Assembly (NCBI GenBank): GCA_026399025.1
Contig: JAPLRU010000049.1
Span: forward strand, 124,001 to 188,000
DNA from: Methylobacter sp.
GTDB lineage: Bacteria; Pseudomonadota; Gammaproteobacteria; Methylococcales; Methylomonadaceae
Direction: 5' to 3'
DNA length: 64,000 bases
Numbering within the stretch: position 1 is the stretch's first letter; the number at the start of each line of letters is the position of its first letter. Under the pieces are notes generated by a model. It saw nothing but the letters and a program-made list of their open reading frames with translations, did not search any database and was not told the origin of the DNA. The translations under genes and the position numbers were made by a program. This document shows positions 20,318 through 28,711 of the stretch, one piece after another.

Positions 20318-20824
20318 TTATTTAGTAGGCGCCGGCGGGCCTTTCAATTCAGCCCCCTCATTCGGATTTGTAACGTTAGGTTCGGACGCAGTTAGCTTCG
20401 TAGCGCTCACTGGAGCGGATAAATCGATAGTAAAGAATTTCGGTAACTTAAACATAGCGCCGGTTTCAGGATCGACGACTAAGAACCCTATCGGGGCCAA
20501 AGGTCCCCAAAGCAAATTTGCCCAATACCAGTGATTCAGGCTTGTGCCTAAAATGGCTGTTTTTTCTTGAATGCCGGTTTTGGCATAGCCGGCCTTGATA
20601 AAGTGCAAGGTGTAAGTTTCACCCTCAAAATACCCTGCCCTACTTATCAAGTGGACAGTTGAAGGAGTAGTCCCGGTATATACTTTTTCCCCTTTTTTAT
20701 TGGTAATCGTAAAAGCCGTTCCTGTCGGGTTGCTTGTCATTGCAACAGGCCGGCTTGATTGACTTACCATACTTGCACAACCCGACATCAATGCAGTACT
20801 TAGGACTAATGAAATTATTTTCAT
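20318..20824 (-). CDS. small lipoprotein, PEGA-like
   Basis: 168 residues. MKIISLVLSTALMSGCASM is a signal peptide with lipobox MSGC (Cys 16). Residues about 28-75 (SNPTGTAFTITNKKGEKVYT then TPSTVHL and FIKAGY) look like a PEGA-type beta domain, in which short repeats present surface loops. A hydrophobic patch (YWANLLWGPLAPIGFLVVDP, about 98-117) resembles those of small outer-membrane-associated lipoproteins. Function unknown. It has its own spacer on both sides and is probably a single gene. Confidence 0.7.
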   Translation of the reverse strand: MKIISLVLSTALMSGCASMVSQSSRPVAMTSNPTGTAFTITNKKGEKVYTGTTPSTVHLISRAGYFEGETYTLHFIKAGYAKTGIQEKTAILGTSLNHWYWANLLWGPLAPIGFLVVDPETGAMFKLPKFFTIDLSAPVSATKLTASEPNVTNPNEGAELKGPPAPTK

Positions 20825-21068
20825 AATGTAAGTTGCTTAAGAGGAAAAAATCTTATGTTAGCTTGGTTTAGAATCTTGCTGCAAGCCTTTGCGCGCTTCC
20901 GCTCACATCCATCGACTGTTCTGCACGAACCAATGTGTACTGCCGTACAGATATAATTTGCCCTGTCGTATATCCTGAATTTTCTTCGTAAAAAGAAGAA
21001 AGGCCTTTTGATCTTGTCTACAGAAGGCACTCATTTATATTTTAATTGGTACAATTGAGGAGAAGATC

Positions 21069-21473
21069 ATGGATCAACAAAAACAGTCTAGCCCCAGCCA
21101 AAAAGGTTCCACCCAAAATCGTGGCTTTGCTTCAATGGACGCAAACAAGCAACGGGAAATTGCCAGTAAAGGAGGAAAAGCCGCTCATGAGAAAGGCACC
21201 GCCCACGAGTTTACTTCGGAAGAAGCCAGAGCGGCCGGACAAAAAGGCGGTCAAGTTGCTCATGAAAGAGGGACGGCTCACGAGTTTACTCCCGAAGAAG
21301 CCAGAGAAGCCGGCCGCAAAGGAGGTCAAGCCTCTCATGGAAAAGCCGCCGCCAGCGAATCCGGCGAAAGCCGTAAGGGGGGTAAAAGCGGTTCGGCAGA
21401 ATCCGGAGCAGGCCGTAAGAGCAGTCAAGGCTCTCAAAGAAGTGGTTCAGAAGAATCCAGACCGAGGGAATAA
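21069..21473 (+). CDS. KGG-repeat general stress protein
   Basis: 134 residues, highly hydrophilic and Gly/Ser/Lys/Glu-rich. It carries repeated KGG motifs of the GsiB/YciG stress-protein type: KREIASKGGKAAHEKGTAH-like at about 27-45, GQKGGQVAHERGTAHEFTPE at about 57-76, then GRKGGQASHGKAAASES. Such proteins are desiccation or general stress proteins of unknown mechanism and are intrinsically disordered. The ATG at 21069 has a good GAGGAGA site. A second open frame overlaps on the same strand (21046-21483), but its Lys/Pro-rich content is a frame shadow. A hairpin terminator follows. Confidence 0.88.
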   Translation: MDQQKQSSPSQKGSTQNRGFASMDANKQREIASKGGKAAHEKGTAHEFTSEEARAAGQKGGQVAHERGTAHEFTPEEAREAGRKGGQASHGKAAASESGESRKGGKSGSAESGAGRKSSQGSQRSGSEESRPRE

Positions 21474-21516
21474 GAAAAAATGAAATAAACTTATAATTCC
21501 AGCTGATAAGGACTGC

Positions 21517-21545
21517 CCGGCCCTCTGCATAATCGCAGGGGCCGG
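21517..21545 (+). terminator. likely intrinsic terminator after the KGG-repeat gene
   Basis: CCGGCCC(T)CTGC (21517-21528) pairs with GCAGGGGCCGG (21535-21545): 11 bp with one bulged T, a 6-nt loop, then ATATTTT. Located 44 bp after the stop codon. Confidence 0.65.
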
Positions 21546-21606
21546 ATATTTTAACAACGCCATAACTCTCTTGCACCGGCAAGCAAAACTTACCGTCCCT
21601 CAACGC

Positions 21607-21834
21607 ATGAGCATACGAAAAATTATTTTTTGCGACATCTGCAACCCGCGAGGATTAAAAACGGTAGAGCTGCGTCGTGTGTACAGAGAAAATGAAAATA
21701 TCGGCCGGCGAATTACTGAAGGCCGTGCATGGATAGAAGGTGAAGTCAGCGATGCCGTTGAAAATGGCTGGCTATGCACATCGGATGATCGACATATCTG
21801 CCCTAGCTGTCGGTTAAAACACAATCTCTCATAA
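21607..21834 (+). CDS. small protein with paired CxxC zinc-like motifs
   Basis: From the ATG at 21607 it has 75 residues (MSIRKIIFCDICNPRG onward). CDIC near the N-terminus (residues 9-12) and CPSC near the C-terminus (about 66-69) form a likely zinc-binding pair around a charged middle (RRVYRENENIGRRITEGRAW). Not a family I recognise. There is no strong ribosome-binding site, so the start is uncertain. It lies downstream of the KGG gene terminator and is convergent with mmoR. Confidence 0.5.
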   Translation: MSIRKIIFCDICNPRGLKTVELRRVYRENENIGRRITEGRAWIEGEVSDAVENGWLCTSDDRHICPSCRLKHNLS

Positions 21835-22045
21835 CACAGATTATTAATGCGTTAGACGCCGTTCTGCCAGGGATGCCGGAATTCTCGTTCCCACGCCGGA
21901 GAGACTGTGACATGGAATTTAAATTATTTTTACTGGGGATGGGGTACCGAATGTCGGAGGTAAGGTTTTCTATTGTTTCCGTGTTTATCGCCGATGCGCT
22001 GATTTTTTAGATTTGCCGATCGGGAATACGCCGGAGCTAAAAAAG

Positions 22046-23800
22046 CTAACAGGTCCTTAAACCGAAACGTTCAATTTTTTTATAGAGCGTGGAACGGGTA
22101 ATACCCAATTTTTTTGCAGCCAGGGAAATATTGCCGGCGCAATCTTTTAACGCGGTTCTAATGCCGTGCAACTCCCAGTCCGACAGACTCATACTAGGCA
22201 AATTATCCGGCATCTCAGGAAATCTTAAACGATGACCGGCCAACTGATTGTGCGGGTTTAATTCAGCTATAAAATCAATCGGTAAGTCTTGTATGGTGAT
22301 AAACGGGCTGCTGGCGGTATATACCGTCGCTCGGACAACATTAATCAATTGGCGGATATTACCGGGCCAGGGGTGCTGTTCAAATAAGCCGACGACTTCC
22401 CGGCAAATTTCAATCGGGGTCTCTTCATTTGAAATGGTATTTAATTCCCGCCACAGGATATGATGAATAATAGCTTTTTTATCGTCGCGGTCGCGTAGGG
22501 GCGGTAAATGGATTTGCGCACCGTTCAGCCGATAATAAAGATCACGCCGGAAACGGCCTGCTTCAACGGCTTCCAATAGTTGCACATTGGTTGCAGCAAC
22601 CACCTGCACGTCTACCTGTATCGGTTTATTGCCGCCGACCGGAGTAAATTCCGAGGTTTCCAGAACCCTGAGCAAGGTCGATTGCAAATCGAAACTCATA
22701 TCGCCGATTTCATCGAGAAACAAAATGCCTGTATCGGCCAACATAAACTTACCGGGTTTACCGGTGCTTCTCGCGCCGGTAAAACTACCCGATTCGTAAC
22801 CGAATAGCTCACTTTCTATCAAGTCGTGGGGAATAGAGGCGCAATTAATCGCGATCAACGGCGCGTTGTTCCTGGGCCCCGCTGTTTTAATGAGATTTAC
22901 AAAATGGTCTTTACCGACCCCCGACTCTCCGGTAATTAAAATAGGAATTTTGTAGTGTTGCAATTTGACGGCTTTTTTTACCAGTTCTGCCAGAGTAGGT
23001 GAAACTGCGGCATCACCGAATTCGGTAGCTGTTTTCGGGGCAGACCGGAAGGGGATTTTTTCCAATACCCGCTGCTGCGCCAATGAGTTTTTGGCTAATG
23101 GGAAATCCGTGTTGACCAATACGCAGATAAGATGCAAAAAGGCAAATAATGCGTTCATGCTTTCCTGGTGCTGACTGCTGACCAGGCCGATCACCGCCAG
23201 TAAGTGGCCGGACTCATCAAGCAGCGGGTATCCGGCTGTAGTGAAGGGGTGCAGTACGCTTAAGAAATGCTCCATGCCTTGGAAAACAACCGGCTTTTTC
23301 AACTCTATCGCTGTGCCGATGCCGTTATTACCCAACACCGATTCCTGCCAATCGGCGCCGCGTTCACTCGCTCGCGAGATGAATGAACCCGGCTGTTGCT
23401 GCTGTTCTCCCAGGGTGTACAGCAATTTGCCGTCTGCGGCGGTCAACAGCAGCATGACGCCGGCTTCTTTAAGAAAAACATGGAAATTGTGGTTGAGTTG
23501 TTTAATGAGTGTTTCTATTTTTTGAGAGGGGCTATCCATCTGAACAGGCTGGCTGATGATGGGGTAATAATCCCAATTGGAATAATTACCTAATGGCAAT
23601 CGGTATTCTTCAAGACAGCGCTGCCATGATTCGGTGACTTCAGGACGCGCCCAATCGTATTGATCGGGGACTGAACGGGTTTGCGTCATCCATTGCCAAG
23701 CCTGCATGGGCCGATAAACCTGATAATCAATGGTATGACTCAGCAAGACGGCGTCTTGTGTCAAAGTGGCTTGCGGATGGAGGTTCAGGTCTATAGACAT
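22046..23800 (-). CDS. mmoR: MmoR, sigma-54-dependent activator of sMMO
   Basis: Bacterial enhancer-binding protein that activates the sigma-54 promoter of mmoX. 584 residues: an N-terminal GAF-like sensor region (about 60-240), an AAA+ domain with Walker A GESGVGKDHF (about 299-308), the sigma-54 contact loop GSFTGA (the common form is GAFTGA), Walker B ILFLDEIGDM, and a Fis-type HTH at the C-terminus (NISLAAKKLGITRSTLYKKI). It lies immediately after mmoG on the same strand but is separated from it by an intrinsic terminator, so it probably has its own weak promoter or relies on readthrough. Identity as MmoR rests on domain order plus location. Confidence 0.92.
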   Translation of the reverse strand: MSIDLNLHPQATLTQDAVLLSHTIDYQVYRPMQAWQWMTQTRSVPDQYDWARPEVTESWQRCLEEYRLPLGNYSNWDYYPIISQPVQMDSPSQKIETLIKQLNHNFHVFLKEAGVMLLLTAADGKLLYTLGEQQQQPGSFISRASERGADWQESVLGNNGIGTAIELKKPVVFQGMEHFLSVLHPFTTAGYPLLDESGHLLAVIGLVSSQHQESMNALFAFLHLICVLVNTDFPLAKNSLAQQRVLEKIPFRSAPKTATEFGDAAVSPTLAELVKKAVKLQHYKIPILITGESGVGKDHFVNLIKTAGPRNNAPLIAINCASIPHDLIESELFGYESGSFTGARSTGKPGKFMLADTGILFLDEIGDMSFDLQSTLLRVLETSEFTPVGGNKPIQVDVQVVAATNVQLLEAVEAGRFRRDLYYRLNGAQIHLPPLRDRDDKKAIIHHILWRELNTISNEETPIEICREVVGLFEQHPWPGNIRQLINVVRATVYTASSPFITIQDLPIDFIAELNPHNQLAGHRLRFPEMPDNLPSMSLSDWELHGIRTALKDCAGNISLAAKKLGITRSTLYKKIERFGLRTC

Positions 23801-23849
23801 TCAGTTCTCTTGATTAATAGAAATACAGCTGAGTCAAGATAACAAAATC

Positions 23850-23886
23850 AAAAAAAGAGGCAATGTGGCATAGTGTCGCATTGCCT
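23850..23886 (-). terminator. intrinsic terminator between mmoG and mmoR (minus strand)
   Basis: Read on the minus strand: AGGCAATG, a 13-nt loop, CATTGCCT, then CTTTTTTT (8-bp perfect stem, arms 23879-23886 and 23858-23865, T-run opposite 23850-23856). It lies 108 bp after the mmoG stop and 50 bp before the mmoR start. Confidence 0.8.
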
Positions 23887-23993
23887 TTATTCTATAAAAG
23901 AATAGAAGTGCCCCTTTGGAGGGGATGGTAGGTAGCTGGAACGACTGCGGAGTAAGCGGGGCTACAAGCTGTTAAATCGATGTGCGTCAGTTT

Positions 23994-25682
23994 TTATGCG
24001 CGGGGATCCTCGCGCGTCGCCGCCGCCCATTCCGGTGAATAACCGGCCATTATGGACAGATCCGGAACATCCATTACCACGGTTTCGCTGGCGATCAGCG
24101 TACCGATAACGCTGACGGCATTGCGTAATGCCAAGCGCATGACTTTTACCGGATCAATGACGCCGATCTCCATGAAATCGCCGTAACAATGGCGCTGGGT
24201 ATCGAGCGTGTAATGATCGTCATGCCGGGCATTGAGTTTTGCAATAACGGCTGCTGAATTTAAACCGGCATTTTCGACAATTTTCATTAACGGCGCGGCC
24301 AAGGCTTGCTGCATGATGTATAAGCCTTGCTGTTGCTGAGCGTTTTCGGCAATGATTTTTTCAAGCACGTCGATACAACGAAATAATGCAACGCCGCCGC
24401 CGGGCAGAATGCCTTCTTCCAATGCCGCTTTGGCCGACAGATAGGCGTTTTCAATGCGCACCATGCGTTCTTTGATTTCAAAATCGGTGTTGCCGCCGAC
24501 GCAGAAAGTGCCGGTTTTTCCCGATAATAGCGCGAGACGTTCCTGTAATTCGCCAAAATCGTGTTGATTGCCGGTTGCCGAGCCTTCGCCTGGTTTTCTG
24601 TCCAGAATAAGCTCGGCTTCCCGGCGTAGCGTTTCCGACAATTGCGCGATGGCGGCTCGGTCGCCCATCCCGCCGATAATAGCCGTGCCGTTTGCGGTAA
24701 TGACCGCTTTTTTCGCCTGCCCCAGTTGCTCCAGCGTGACCTGTTCCAGTTTGTTGTTTAAACCGGGTGCATCAATAATCGCTTGACCGCCGGTCAGCAA
24801 GGCCAAATCGTTAAGCCGGCTAATGCACCGATCGCCAAAGCCGGGCGGTTTCACTGCGACGACCTTGAAAATACCGCGCACATGGTTCAGTAACAAACCG
24901 GTCAAACCGCTGCCGACGACATCTTCGGCAATGACCAATAGCGAACGGCCCTGCTCCTTGACTTGTTCCAGGATGGGGACCAATTCCATCAAGTCGCTGA
25001 TTTCCCTATCGCATAACAATATATAAGGATGCTCCAGTACCGCTTCGGCGCGGAGCTTGTCGGTAATGAAATACGGGGATAAATAGCCTTGTTCGTACTG
25101 TATGCCGTCAACGATGTTCAGTTCGTCTTCCCGGCTATTGCCTAACTGAAAAGTCAGCGTTCTTTGCAAGCCCAGTTCATCCAAAGCTTGGGCCAGTAAC
25201 TTTGCGGCCTTAACTTCGTCCTTGCCGGCGACGGTAGCGATCTTTTCCACCCAGTCCGAATTAACGCCGGTTACCGCCTTGTCCAGCAGATTTTTTTCGA
25301 CCAAGGTTAACGCCAAGTCCAGGCCTTTTTTTAACTGCATCGGATGAAAACCGGCTGCTACGCTTTTCAGGCAACCTTGAGCAAGCACTTGCGCCAACAC
25401 AATAGCGGTAGTCGTGCCGTCGCCGACCTGCCGGGACATTGCGCCGGCAACATCCCGCAACATCCGTGCGCCCAAATCGGCAATACGATCCTGGAGAGTC
25501 ATCGCGTTTGCGACGGTGACGCCGTCACGGGTAAACACCGGCGTAATGCCGTCGGTGCGATGCTGGATCATTACCGCAGGACCGGCGCTGCCATAGGTTA
25601 CCGAGACCGCACGGGCGACTTGATTGATACCGGACATGAGCCGTAGCCGTATCTCAGGGTTATAAATAATTTGTTTGCTCAT
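23994..25682 (-). CDS. mmoG: MmoG, GroEL-like chaperonin for sMMO
   Basis: Group I chaperonin paralogue required for sMMO expression and thought to help MmoR or the hydroxylase fold. 562 residues, similar in length to GroEL. TVANAMTLQDRIADLGARML and the ATP loop GDGTTTA (about residues 86-92) are kept, as is EEGILPGGGVALFR in the lower equatorial domain. The C-terminus ends WAAATREDPRA and lacks the GGM tail of housekeeping GroEL, and no groES is adjacent. The start at 25682 has AAGGAAG. Last gene of the main sMMO unit before the terminator. Confidence 0.95.
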   Translation of the reverse strand: MSKQIIYNPEIRLRLMSGINQVARAVSVTYGSAGPAVMIQHRTDGITPVFTRDGVTVANAMTLQDRIADLGARMLRDVAGAMSRQVGDGTTTAIVLAQVLAQGCLKSVAAGFHPMQLKKGLDLALTLVEKNLLDKAVTGVNSDWVEKIATVAGKDEVKAAKLLAQALDELGLQRTLTFQLGNSREDELNIVDGIQYEQGYLSPYFITDKLRAEAVLEHPYILLCDREISDLMELVPILEQVKEQGRSLLVIAEDVVGSGLTGLLLNHVRGIFKVVAVKPPGFGDRCISRLNDLALLTGGQAIIDAPGLNNKLEQVTLEQLGQAKKAVITANGTAIIGGMGDRAAIAQLSETLRREAELILDRKPGEGSATGNQHDFGELQERLALLSGKTGTFCVGGNTDFEIKERMVRIENAYLSAKAALEEGILPGGGVALFRCIDVLEKIIAENAQQQQGLYIMQQALAAPLMKIVENAGLNSAAVIAKLNARHDDHYTLDTQRHCYGDFMEIGVIDPVKVMRLALRNAVSVIGTLIASETVVMDVPDLSIMAGYSPEWAAATREDPRA

Positions 25683-25700
25683 ACGTGCTTCCTTTTTGGG

Positions 25701-26000
25701 CTAGCGACCCGATCGGACATTCATTTTCATCAATGTCTGCCCGACTTCGGCTCGGGTGTGGTGGGCGCGTTTTAACCGTGCCCAGATACGAATCAATTGT
25801 TTATCCCAATGGTCGAAACTGTTTTTCAAACGCAGCTCTTCTTCAACAGAGAGTTCTTTTTTCCAGAACTCCGCCAGTTCCGCCACCCGCTCAGCGCCGA
25901 TGCGATAAACCAGCGCTCTTTCTTCCGCCGCTACCTGTCTGATGGTGGCATTCAGTTGTACGACCATTTCGTGCAAAAATTCTTGATCCTGTTGGTTCAT
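25701..26000 (-). CDS. small conserved-looking protein between mmoC and mmoG
   Basis: From the ATG at 26000 (site GGTGAG) it has 99 residues, all helical in appearance, charged, with a Trp in AELAEFWKKEL and RIWARLKRAHHTRAEV at the C-terminal third. It lies 22 bp after mmoC and 18 bp before mmoG, clearly within the sMMO transcription unit. It has no signal peptide, metal motif or known domain. It is not one of the classic mmoXYBZDC-mmoG products. Placement suggests a role in assembly or regulation with MmoG; that is inference. Confidence 0.8.
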   Translation of the reverse strand: MNQQDQEFLHEMVVQLNATIRQVAAEERALVYRIGAERVAELAEFWKKELSVEEELRLKNSFDHWDKQLIRIWARLKRAHHTRAEVGQTLMKMNVRSGR

Positions 26001-26022
26001 CGTTCTCACCAAGTTAATAGCC

Positions 26023-27057
26023 CTAACCGCTGGGCAGAAACTTTTCCAAATAAATGCGCTCCTTAGGAATGCCTAACTCGGCGCAGACCGCAAACGTTGC
26101 ATCGACCATGCCCGGCGGACCGCATAAGTAAAGATCGGGCTTGGCGGCGGTTTCCTGCAAATCGCGACGTAAAATATCCACCACGCTGCCTCTTTCGCAA
26201 TGCCATTGATCAGAACATTTCCAAACACAGTTTCTTAACTCCAGCGTTTTCATTTCAGCCGCTAACAAGGCAAGTTCATCCAGGTAAAAGATCTCTTCCT
26301 CAGTATTAACGCCGAAATAAATCACGCACTTTTGCGGTTCGCCCCATTCGTGCATGTGTCTGACCATCGATAGTATCGGCGCGAGGCCGGTGCCGCCGGC
26401 GACAAAATAGCGCGGCGTAAAGCCGTTTTCTTTTAAGCCGAAGATGCCCGACGGGCCTTTGACGTTTATTGTTTGGCCTACTTTGGCGGCGTTTTTCAAA
26501 TAGCTTGAAAATTGCCCCCCTTCGACGATACGGATTAAAAACTCCAAATCGCCCTGTTGATTGGCGGTGTTGGCAGGCGAATAGGAACGCGTGGTTTCCG
26601 TGCCGGGAATTTCCAGGTCGAAAAATTGCCCTGAAGCAAACTTGACCTGTTTATCGTCGCCGCTGCGTTTGAGCTGGAATTTAACCACGTTGCTGGAGAT
26701 TTGCGACAACTCGACCACTTCCGCTTCAAACACCAAGCCTTCGGGCGAAAATGAAATACGGTCGTAGGTGTAAGGTACTTCGACTTCTATATCGGTGGTC
26801 GGATAACAACGGCACAGCAACACTTCCCCGGCCTCCTCTTCTTCGTAAGGCAATGCTTGGGAACTGAATTTACCTAGAACGTAATCGCCTTCCGAGCAAT
26901 AACCTTTACAAGTGGCGCAGCCGCCTTCACGGCAGGAGGCCATTAAATAAATATCCTGGCGCAAGCCTGCGCTGATGACATCTTCATCGGAACGGCATTC
27001 GAATGTTACCGATTCAGCATCCTGGGTAATAATTTTTACCTGATGTGTACTCGCCAT
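26023..27057 (-). CDS. mmoC: sMMO reductase component MmoC
   Basis: Passes electrons from NADH via FAD and a [2Fe-2S] cluster to the hydroxylase. 344 residues. The plant-ferredoxin domain has Cys 42, 47, 50 and 82 ([14 protein letters not shown] and VLLCRC). The FAD-binding RSYSPAN motif (about 187-193) and the NAD-binding [15 protein letters not shown] (about 221-235) follow. It starts 3 bp after the mmoD stop, with its ribosome-binding site GGAGT inside the end of mmoD. Family length is about 348. Confidence 0.97.
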   Translation of the reverse strand: MASTHQVKIITQDAESVTFECRSDEDVISAGLRQDIYLMASCREGGCATCKGYCSEGDYVLGKFSSQALPYEEEEAGEVLLCRCYPTTDIEVEVPYTYDRISFSPEGLVFEAEVVELSQISSNVVKFQLKRSGDDKQVKFASGQFFDLEIPGTETTRSYSPANTANQQGDLEFLIRIVEGGQFSSYLKNAAKVGQTINVKGPSGIFGLKENGFTPRYFVAGGTGLAPILSMVRHMHEWGEPQKCVIYFGVNTEEEIFYLDELALLAAEMKTLELRNCVWKCSDQWHCERGSVVDILRRDLQETAAKPDLYLCGPPGMVDATFAVCAELGIPKERIYLEKFLPSG

Positions 27058-27060
27058 TAA

Positions 27061-27330
27061 TTACAACTCCTGTTCTACATTTTTGTCCCGGCCGTTCATG
27101 CTGAAAAATGCCAACACATGTTGAACGGCGCGTCTCGACGCATCCTGAGTTAACGAGCAACCTTCCTGGATCAGCCGGTTGTCTTGGTAAATAGTCCAAC
27201 GCCACATAAACTCCAGGTCTTCGGTGTAGGCGGTATAAGGTTGTGAATCATAGAGTTTGGTAAGATCGGCGTTTTGATTCGGGATTCCGCGGTCTTGTTG
27301 ATACGACACTGCATTTGATGGTTCCAGCAT
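27061..27330 (-). CDS. mmoD: MmoD (OrfY) sMMO accessory protein
   Basis: Small protein always found with sMMO, reported to inhibit hydroxylase assembly or activity and proposed as part of the copper switch. 89 residues, slightly shorter than the about 100 of other MmoD. The recognisable core is YTAYTEDLEFMWRWTIYQDN followed by RLIQEGCSLTQDASRRAVQH. It is followed directly by mmoC, but is preceded by an unusually long 430-bp spacer from mmoZ. The ribosome-binding site is weak (GGTGAA), so its level may differ from the upstream subunits. Confidence 0.93.
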   Translation of the reverse strand: MLEPSNAVSYQQDRGIPNQNADLTKLYDSQPYTAYTEDLEFMWRWTIYQDNRLIQEGCSLTQDASRRAVQHVLAFFSMNGRDKNVEQEL

Positions 27331-27408
27331 GGTTCACCGTGTTATTTATCCTAGAAAAAGCGGTTAATTCACGAAAATCACGAAAATATTCAATGAGATA
27401 TAAAACTG

Positions 27409-27433
27409 CCCCCCCCCCCCCAAAAAAAAAGGG
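27409..27433. repeat. homopolymer tract C13-A9-GGG in the mmoZ-mmoD spacer
   Basis: Thirteen C (27409-27421) then nine A (27422-27430) and GGG. On the coding (minus) strand this reads CCC, T9, G13, about 80 bp upstream of mmoD. It is a slippage-prone tract inside an operon; the read count may also reflect a sequencing limit at homopolymers. Confidence 0.9.
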
Positions 27434-27480
27434 AAATAGTTTAGCCAATAGAGTCCGTAATTAGTAAAACGACATTTACT

Positions 27481-27579
27481 CCTTCTCCCAGAGGGAGAAG
27501 GTTGGGATGAGGGGGATTAAATAAGCTCTCTTCCTTAATTTTGTTTTCCCCTCACCCAACCCTCTCCCTCTGGAGAGGG
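27481..27579. repeat. inverted pair of repeat arms inside the sMMO operon
   Basis: The left unit 27481-27515 (CCTTCTCCCAGAGGGAGAAG, then GTTGGGATGAGGGG) and right unit 27548-27579 (CCCTCACCCAACCCTCTCCC, then TCTGGAGAGGG) are near-identical copies in opposite orientation. Each also folds on itself (9-bp and 8-bp hairpins). The form resembles dispersed REP/MITE-type palindromes. In mmoXYBZDC mRNA it would form a large stem between mmoZ and mmoD. On the plus strand it ends in GGAGAGGGCTTTTT, terminator-like. Confidence 0.8.
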
Positions 27580-27760
27580 CTTTTTGTCGATTTATCAACT
27601 AAGGATTTTATACAGCCGCTGGTTTATTTCGTATTTTTCGTGGACTAATCGCCGTTTTTAGGTTTGTGGATTTCGAAAAAGCGCCCGCACAGCACACTAT
27701 GCGGACACTCCAATGACTTGTCAGGTCATAGACTCGACCTGACTTTCAACATCGCTCAGA

Positions 27761-28267
27761 TCACGACTGCAAAGCGATGACTTTTACGCCGCGCTCTTTA
27801 CGCAATTGTTCCAGCGACAAGGCGTAATAATCGGTATTTCTAAGCTCCATGAGTTTGGTGCCGAGAATCCGGTCGGTATCCATAAACACATTCACAGGCA
27901 TGATCGGCGGTTTGTTTTCTATCCTGAACGTGATATGAAGTTTTTCGGCTTCGTATTTATCGGTGCAGGCGGCCATTTTTGCCACGACCGCATCAGCCAC
28001 CTGTTGCGCATTCGCGCCGCAAGTGTTGTTATTAAGAAACTGTTGATCGTTGAGTTCGTGATGCTTAAGCATCGCCACTTTTTCTTCGATCTTGATTTCA
28101 ATCCAGCCCCAGTCGAGCTCCAGCGAATAATCATCGCGTAACGGCGTGGTGTATTTTTTGCGAAAATCCACCAGGAAAGCAGCGCCTTGAGCCAACGTTC
28201 TCAGGCCGTCGATTTTTTGCAGCCACTCGTCGCGTACCGGGTTGTCATGAATTTTGTAATTAGCCAT
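27761..28267 (-). CDS. mmoZ: sMMO hydroxylase gamma subunit MmoZ
   Basis: Gamma subunit of the alpha2beta2gamma2 hydroxylase. 168 residues (about 170 in other methanotrophs). The sequence starts MANYKIHDNPVRDEWLQKID and contains TLAQGAAFLVDFRKKYTTPL, characteristic of MmoZ. It has no active-site residues and stabilises the dimer from outside. 9 bp downstream of mmoB with a good GGAG site. Confidence 0.96.
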   Translation of the reverse strand: MANYKIHDNPVRDEWLQKIDGLRTLAQGAAFLVDFRKKYTTPLRDDYSLELDWGWIEIKIEEKVAMLKHHELNDQQFLNNNTCGANAQQVADAVVAKMAACTDKYEAEKLHITFRIENKPPIMPVNVFMDTDRILGTKLMELRNTDYYALSLEQLRKERGVKVIALQS

Positions 28268-28276
28268 AGTGAACTC

Positions 28277-28699
28277 CTAAGATTGCAAGTCTTTCAGTTT
28301 GGTATCGAGACCCATCAATTCCGATGTGATGGTGAAAGTATCGCCCAGTGTGTAAGCGCGGCCGATGGTCGAGCTGACATCCACCAGGAAGTCGTACACC
28401 GAGAAGCTTTTACCCAGTATTTCGGCGACTTCGGCGCAATCCACTTCGATTTTGCCGGTTGCTTTCAGCCACCAGTAGCCTGCGCGGTCTTCAACAACTA
28501 AGGTTTGATTGTCATCGACATGATCGCCTAACAAATATTCGTCAACGATGACGTTAATTTCATCGGACTTTTTTAATACCAGCACCACTTCATTGCTTTC
28601 GTGGAACACCTGGTTTTCTTCGGCAAAATACTCATCGGAAAACTCTTTTCCGGTTTTCGCCATGATCCCCGCGCCATAGGCATTTGAACTTTTAGACAT
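28277..28699 (-). CDS. mmoB: sMMO regulatory protein MmoB
   Basis: Cofactor-less effector that docks on MmoX and gates substrate and oxygen access. 140 residues. The N-terminal tail has GAGIMAKTGKEF; His 33 is present in NQVFHESNEVVLVL. The core has EDRAGYWWLKATGKIEVDC and YDFLVDVSSTIGRAYTLGD. Length and motifs match the family closely. Between mmoY and mmoZ. Confidence 0.97.
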   Translation of the reverse strand: MSKSSNAYGAGIMAKTGKEFSDEYFAEENQVFHESNEVVLVLKKSDEINVIVDEYLLGDHVDDNQTLVVEDRAGYWWLKATGKIEVDCAEVAEILGKSFSVYDFLVDVSSTIGRAYTLGDTFTITSELMGLDTKLKDLQS

Positions 28700-28711
28700 T
28701 GGTTGTTCCTT

